Shown here: positions 60,434 to 64,000 of the stretch, one piece after another
How the letters are laid out: each line of letters begins with the position of its first letter
Numbering within the stretch: the first letter of the stretch is position 1
Source of the DNA: an uncultured Prevotella sp.
GTDB taxonomy: Bacteria; Bacteroidota; Bacteroidia; Bacteroidales; Bacteroidaceae
Direction: 5' to 3'
NCBI GenBank assembly: GCA_946614435.1
Contig: CAMOGW010000004.1
Coordinates: 1-64,000, forward strand
DNA length: 64,000 bases
Made by a program: the position numbers and the translations under genes
Notes under the pieces: model-generated
Told to the model about the DNA's origin: nothing
Seen by the model: the letters and a program-made list of their open reading frames with translations, nothing else
Database searches by the model: none

Positions 60434-60596
60434 AAAGCGTGTGTTATTTCTCTTTGCCGAAGGTGAATTGATTGCGTCTTATTCCTTCTTACGAGGCATA
60501 GTGCAAGCACGCTTGCCCTCTGCTCTCGTCTCGCATCATAGTACGTTACCAGCAGAAAGGAGGGATAGGGGTAACGGATATTTAACATTTTTTATG

Positions 60597-60629
60597 GGTA
60601 AACTTTCGGGGTGTTTTGTGTTATATAGG
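60597..60629 (+). promoter_or_regulatory. Probable ECF-type promoter of the sigma-TonB gene
   Basis: GGTAAACTTTC at 60597-60607 and GTGTTATATAGG at 60618-60629. The layout (GTnAnCTTT, then about 12 bases, then GTTATATA) matches that of 59968-59931 on the opposite strand within one base of spacing. It ends 25 bases before the ATG at 60654. Confidence 0.5.
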
Positions 60630-60653
60630 CAGAACGACCAAAAGTGAAGACTT

Positions 60654-61604
60654 ATGAACAAGGATCATACAAATGAGCTTGAGTTTGCTCAGATCGAGAA
60701 ACGGCTGCGTCCACGGCTGATGCTGATGGGCCGCGAATTCTTCGGCTCCGACACCGAGGCCGAGGAGGTGGTGCAAGAGACGTGGCTCCGGGCATGGAAC
60801 GTGCGCGGCAGGGTGGAACTCACCGATGCTTACATCCTGCGCATCGCCCGTAATGTCTGCGTCAACATGTGGCGCGGACATCGGACACAAGTGGAGTTGG
60901 TGGACGAAGATAGCACCGCCATCACCGAGGTCACACCGCAAGAAGAGGCCGAGGAGCACGAAAACTCCGAGTGGCTCGCGTCGCGCCTTCAGCGTCTGCC
61001 TCAGGCCGAGCGCGAGGTGTGGCAGATGTTCTACGACGAAGGGTTGACCGTCGATGAGATAGCCGAAGCGCGAGGCATCACCGTGGGCACCGTCCGTAAG
61101 ACCATCTCCAACGTTCGTAGCACTTTGCGAACCGAGTTGCGCCGTCGTTTCTTCGACCTTCGCCATTTGATTATGTTCATTCTCGTGGGACTGGTTACGG
61201 GTATCGCTGTGGCATCCGCCATCCATCCGAATGGCGTCGTGCGCGGAGCCATAGAGCATGTATTAGGAATACCAGAGGACACTACAATTTATAATTTTGA
61301 TGATGTAGAGGTGAAGCCCTCTTACCCTGGCGACATGGATGCTTTCTGGCAATTTCTGATGCAGAGCCTGCACTATCCGGAGAGTGCCGAAGCCGACAGC
61401 GTTCAAGGTCGTGTCATCATTCAGTTTGTCGTGGAGAAAGACGGTAGTCTATCTAACTTTGAAATAGTGCAAACGCCTGATGACCGTCTCACTGAAGAAG
61501 CCTTACGCGTCCTACACTTGATGCCACGCTGGCAACCAGCCCAAAATAAAGGTCGAACCGTGCGCAGCCGATACAGAATGCCTATTCTGTTCCGATTGAA
61601 TTAA
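60654..61604 (+). CDS. Predicted membrane-tethered ECF sigma factor with periplasmic TonB C-terminal domain
   Basis: 316 residues in one uninterrupted frame. Residues 15-75 are sigma region 2 (TEAEEVVQETWLRAWNV, YILRIARNVCVNMWRG). Residues 107-160 are region 4 (RLPQAEREVWQMFYDEGLTVDEIAEARG). RRRFFDLRH then LIMFILVGLVTGIAVASAI (172-190) forms one membrane helix with positive residues on the cytoplasmic side. Residues 237-316 form a TonB C-terminal domain: LHYPESAEADSVQGRVIIQF, VEKDGSLSNFEIVQ, EEALRVLHLMPRWQPAQNKG and the final RYRMPILFRLN. The sigma half would face RNA polymerase and the TonB half the periplasm and receptors. No separate anti-sigma gene follows. A receptor gene starts 235 bases downstream. 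I know of no established family with this order. Confidence 0.85.
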   Translation: MNKDHTNELEFAQIEKRLRPRLMLMGREFFGSDTEAEEVVQETWLRAWNVRGRVELTDAYILRIARNVCVNMWRGHRTQVELVDEDSTAITEVTPQEEAEEHENSEWLASRLQRLPQAEREVWQMFYDEGLTVDEIAEARGITVGTVRKTISNVRSTLRTELRRRFFDLRHLIMFILVGLVTGIAVASAIHPNGVVRGAIEHVLGIPEDTTIYNFDDVEVKPSYPGDMDAFWQFLMQSLHYPESAEADSVQGRVIIQFVVEKDGSLSNFEIVQTPDDRLTEEALRVLHLMPRWQPAQNKGRTVRSRYRMPILFRLN

Positions 61605-61839
61605 TGCGAATTTAGATAATTCGCTCACATTCGGCCAAATCGTGAACAAGCTCACTTTGGCACTCTTGTAATCGCGAATTTCATAAAGCATATAAAAGTT
61701 AGTAAAAAGAAAAGTTAAACAAGAGAAGACCTATAGGCACACACCCTCCGCTTCGTCGGGAAAGGCTACGGGTAGGCGAGCGTAGCTCGGGAATGATGCG
61801 GCGGAGTTTTTCAGCAACCTCAAAACACCCATAATAAAA

Positions 61840-64000
61840 ATGTATAAAAGACTCATCACAACCATCCTCGCCCTCGCAGCACTGACGGCCCACGCACAGA
61901 AGACCGTCATCGAGGGCACCGTGCTCGACGCGCAGGGCAAGTCGGTGGACGCTTACGTCACCGTGGCCCCGAAGGGCACGGGCAATATCCTGGGCTTTGC
62001 CGACACCGACAGTAAAGGACACTACAAGCTGGAGTTCACCACACAGGCCGACTCCGTGACCGTCACCGCTTCTGGCCTCGCCATCGGCAACCAAGTGAAA
62101 ATCGTAGCGAACCGATCGCAGCGGGTCGATTTCCGCGTGAAGGAGAAGACCGTGCAGCTGAAGGAGGTCACCGTCCGTGCGCAGAAGATTCGGCAGAACG
62201 GCGACACGCTCAACTACCTCGTCGGAGCCTACCAGCAGCAGGGCGACCGCGTCATCGGCGACGTGCTGAAGCGTATGCCCGGCATCGAGGTGGCCGACAA
62301 CGGCGGCATCAAGTATAACGGCAAGAGCATCAAGAAATTCTACGTCGAGGAGATGGACCTGCTGCAAGGCCGTTACGGACTCGCCACCAACAACATCAAC
62401 GCCTCCGACGTGGCCACCGTGCAGGTCTTGGAGAACCACCAGCCCGTGAAGATGCTTCAAGGCAAGGAACTCACCGACGACGTGGCCATCAACCTGAAGC
62501 TGAAGGACTCGGCCAAGGGAACCATAGCCGTGAACACCATGCTTGGCGGCGGATGGGAGTCCAGTCCCTTCTCAAAAGAGAGGAATTCGGTTACCCATGA
62601 AGGCGGCAAGCTATTCACATCCCCCTCCCTTGGGGAGGGGTTAGGGGTGGGCCTTTGGACTGCTGAGGTCGTGGGCATGTACTTTGCCAAGCGCCGCCAG
62701 AACATGACGCTGTATAAAGGCAACAACACGGGCGACGACGTGTCGAAGGAACTCACGCAGCACTACTCCAGCATCAACAGCGTCAGCCTCTATCCCTTCT
62801 GCCCCACGGGCACCGTCATGCCCAGCGGCTCCGGCCTGCCGCAGAAGCGCACCTTCGACAACCACAGCCACATCCTGACTATGAACCATCTGGAGAAGCC
62901 CAACAAGGACACAGAACTGGGTCTGAACATCGCCTACCACAACGACCGCATCCGTCGCGAGGGCAGCAGCGTGGGCGACCGCTTCCTGAGCGACGACAGC
63001 CGCCTGCTCACCACCGAGACCATGACCAGCGAGACGAAGGTGAACAACCTCAACGTACAGGCCCGCTACAACTGGAACGCACAGAACGGCTTCGTGGCCG
63101 ACGTGCTGAAGTTCGACACCAACTGGAACAGCGACCGCGTGGACGGACAGCTCTCATCCGAACGCACAGGCACTGCCCCCATGAATTACGGCAACAACCG
63201 TGTGCGCCAACACTTCGACCGCCCGCAACTCACCGTGTCGAACACCTTCAACACCATCCGCAACATCGGCAAGAACACCTTCGACCTCCACTTCTCCGCA
63301 GGCTATTCCCACCGCCCCAACACCCTCACCGTAAAAGCCCCCCTTTCGTCCCCCGAGGGGGACACTATACCTTTGTCCTCAGCTGTCAATAGTAATGAAG
63401 CCCCCTCGGGGGCTGTAGGGGGGGCCACTACCTCGCAGGACGTGAACTCCCACCACATTGCCGGACGCTTCAATACCAGTTACGGCATCCGCGTGGCCGA
63501 CGTGTTCCGCTTCAATTATGGCATCAGCGCCTCGGCCAACCTCCACGGCATCAAGACCGACCTCGATGGTTTCATGCCGCCTGCCGAGCACAACCAACTG
63601 AGCAACGACCTTTGGTACAACACCTACTGTCTCGCCCTCGGCCAGAGTTATAAGTACGAGACGCCCGACCTCGACATCACCCTCGGTCTGCCCCTCGAAC
63701 TCTACACTCAGACCCTCGATGATAAAATCAGGAAGGACAAGCACGGCTACACCCACCTGCTCTTCTTCCCCTCGCTCTCCGTGAACTGGACCATCACCCG
63801 CGACCTCTGGCTCAATGGCGGTGCCAGCTACTCGAAGACCGTGGGCGACCCGGGCGGCATCTACAGCGGCTACATCATGTCGAACTACCGTGCCTTCCAG
63901 CGCAGCTACGTCGAACAACTGTCTGAGACCAAGAACTACGGGGCCAACGTCGGCCTGCGCTACCGCAGTGCCATCCGCGCCCTCTTCGCCAACATCGGCT
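61840..64000 (+). CDS. TonB-dependent-receptor-like outer-membrane protein, 5' part (runs off the window)
   Basis: Open from ATG 61840 to the window end: 720 codons seen. Signal peptide (MYKRLITTILALAALTAHAQ), carboxypeptidase-regulatory-like domain (TVIEGTVLDAQGKSVDAYVTV), plug region (RVIGDVLKRMPGIEVADNGG, YVEEMDLLQGRYGLATNNIN) and a large part of the barrel. Two low-complexity, hairpin-encoding inserts interrupt it in frame near residues 247-268 and 500-530. It is the probable target or partner of the sigma-TonB protein upstream. The 235-base gap (61605-61839) holds hairpins CTCCGC/GCGG.GGAG and CTACG/CGTAG but no standard promoter box. Confidence 0.88.
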   Translation, partial: MYKRLITTILALAALTAHAQKTVIEGTVLDAQGKSVDAYVTVAPKGTGNILGFADTDSKGHYKLEFTTQADSVTVTASGLAIGNQVKIVANRSQRVDFRVKEKTVQLKEVTVRAQKIRQNGDTLNYLVGAYQQQGDRVIGDVLKRMPGIEVADNGGIKYNGKSIKKFYVEEMDLLQGRYGLATNNINASDVATVQVLENHQPVKMLQGKELTDDVAINLKLKDSAKGTIAVNTMLGGGWESSPFSKERNSVTHEGGKLFTSPSLGEGLGVGLWTAEVVGMYFAKRRQNMTLYKGNNTGDDVSKELTQHYSSINSVSLYPFCPTGTVMPSGSGLPQKRTFDNHSHILTMNHLEKPNKDTELGLNIAYHNDRIRREGSSVGDRFLSDDSRLLTTETMTSETKVNNLNVQARYNWNAQNGFVADVLKFDTNWNSDRVDGQLSSERTGTAPMNYGNNRVRQHFDRPQLTVSNTFNTIRNIGKNTFDLHFSAGYSHRPNTLTVKAPLSSPEGDTIPLSSAVNSNEAPSGAVGGATTSQDVNSHHIAGRFNTSYGIRVADVFRFNYGISASANLHGIKTDLDGFMPPAEHNQLSNDLWYNTYCLALGQSYKYETPDLDITLGLPLELYTQTLDDKIRKDKHGYTHLLFFPSLSVNWTITRDLWLNGGASYSKTVGDPGGIYSGYIMSNYRAFQRSYVEQLSETKNYGANVGLRYRSAIRALFANIG
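62622..62640 (+). repeat. In-frame hairpin insert 1 in the receptor gene
   Basis: CCCCTCCC-TTG-GGGAGGGG (62622-62640) is a perfect 8-base stem, followed by TTAGGGGTGGGC. It encodes SPSLGEGLGVG between ordinary barrel sequence. The surrounding insertion may begin near 62565. Confidence 0.7.
63348..63414 (+). repeat. In-frame hairpin insert 2 in the receptor gene
   Basis: Two perfect hairpins, GTCCCCC-GA-GGGGGAC (63348-63363) and AGCCCCC-TC-GGGGGCT (63399-63414), then GTAGGGGGGGCC. Together they encode a Pro/Ser/Gly-rich stretch (APLSSPEGDTIP and EAPSGAVGGAT) in frame. Confidence 0.75.

Noticed and set aside
60276..60647. 123-codon open frame upstream of the sigma-TonB gene
   Set aside because: It crosses two strong hairpins and the presumed ECF promoter, has no recognisable protein features and ends 6 bases before the real gene.

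Overview
The window is a Bacteroidales chromosome segment, most like the Prevotella/Segatella group. Upstream of many genes are Bacteroidetes-type promoters (a -7 box TAnnTTTG, often with a TTTG or TTG about 20 bases before it) and few Shine-Dalgarno sequences. The gene content fits: TonB-dependent receptors of the outer-membrane beta-barrel type, TamL/TamB, peptidase T, type III glutamine synthetase remains, DUF4827-glmM, and an ECF sigma-DUF6249-like operon. The genus is inferred from gene content only.

Layout. 1-18 kb is a patchwork of small accessory genes (acetyltransferases, a DUF5131 and a SPL-type radical SAM pair, Sel1 repeats, Hsp20, a HAD phosphatase, an HxlR-cupin switch, an MBL hydrolase, a four-gene operon of small proteins, cyclophilin, carbonic anhydrase, two secreted proteins, KilA-N) mixed with gene remnants: an NRPS tail, an esterase with an amber codon, a LUD/YdeI relic, an aldo-keto reductase head, and a back-to-back junction of truncated glutamine synthetase III and asparagine synthetase B. 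17-25 kb holds nadE, a large outer-membrane barrel protein with a Gly/Arg tail, a CPA2 antiporter and pepT.

25-38.7 kb is a defence island lying between tRNA-Val(CAC) and tRNA-Arg(CCG). It holds vsr, a type I restriction-modification operon (hsdM, a RhuM-Fic fusion, hsdS, hsdR) and a cassette between hsdS and hsdR that carries a DUF4268 nuclease-like protein and an AAA ATPase/RloB pair of AbiL type. The cassette is bracketed by a 60-bp direct repeat copied from the 5' end of hsdR. Broken RhuM and AlbA-type genes surround it.

38.7-55 kb is housekeeping: Nif3 and a zinc-ribbon protein, a sodium symporter, the DHH-DUF4827-glmM operon, a nucleotidyltransferase, and rluA-tamB-tamL. The 55 kb intergene is a pile of repeats and remnants.

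55.8-64 kb holds two divergent sigma factor/outer-membrane receptor modules. The leftward one is DUF6249-like, ECF sigma, small membrane protein, receptor. The rightward one starts with a protein that appears to join an ECF sigma factor, one membrane helix and a periplasmic TonB C-terminal domain in one chain. It is followed by a receptor whose gene carries in-frame, hairpin-forming insertions and runs off the window. This sigma-TM-TonB protein is the most novel item. Other notable structures are two families of long palindromic repeats present in two copies each, and the pervasive clean truncation of genes.
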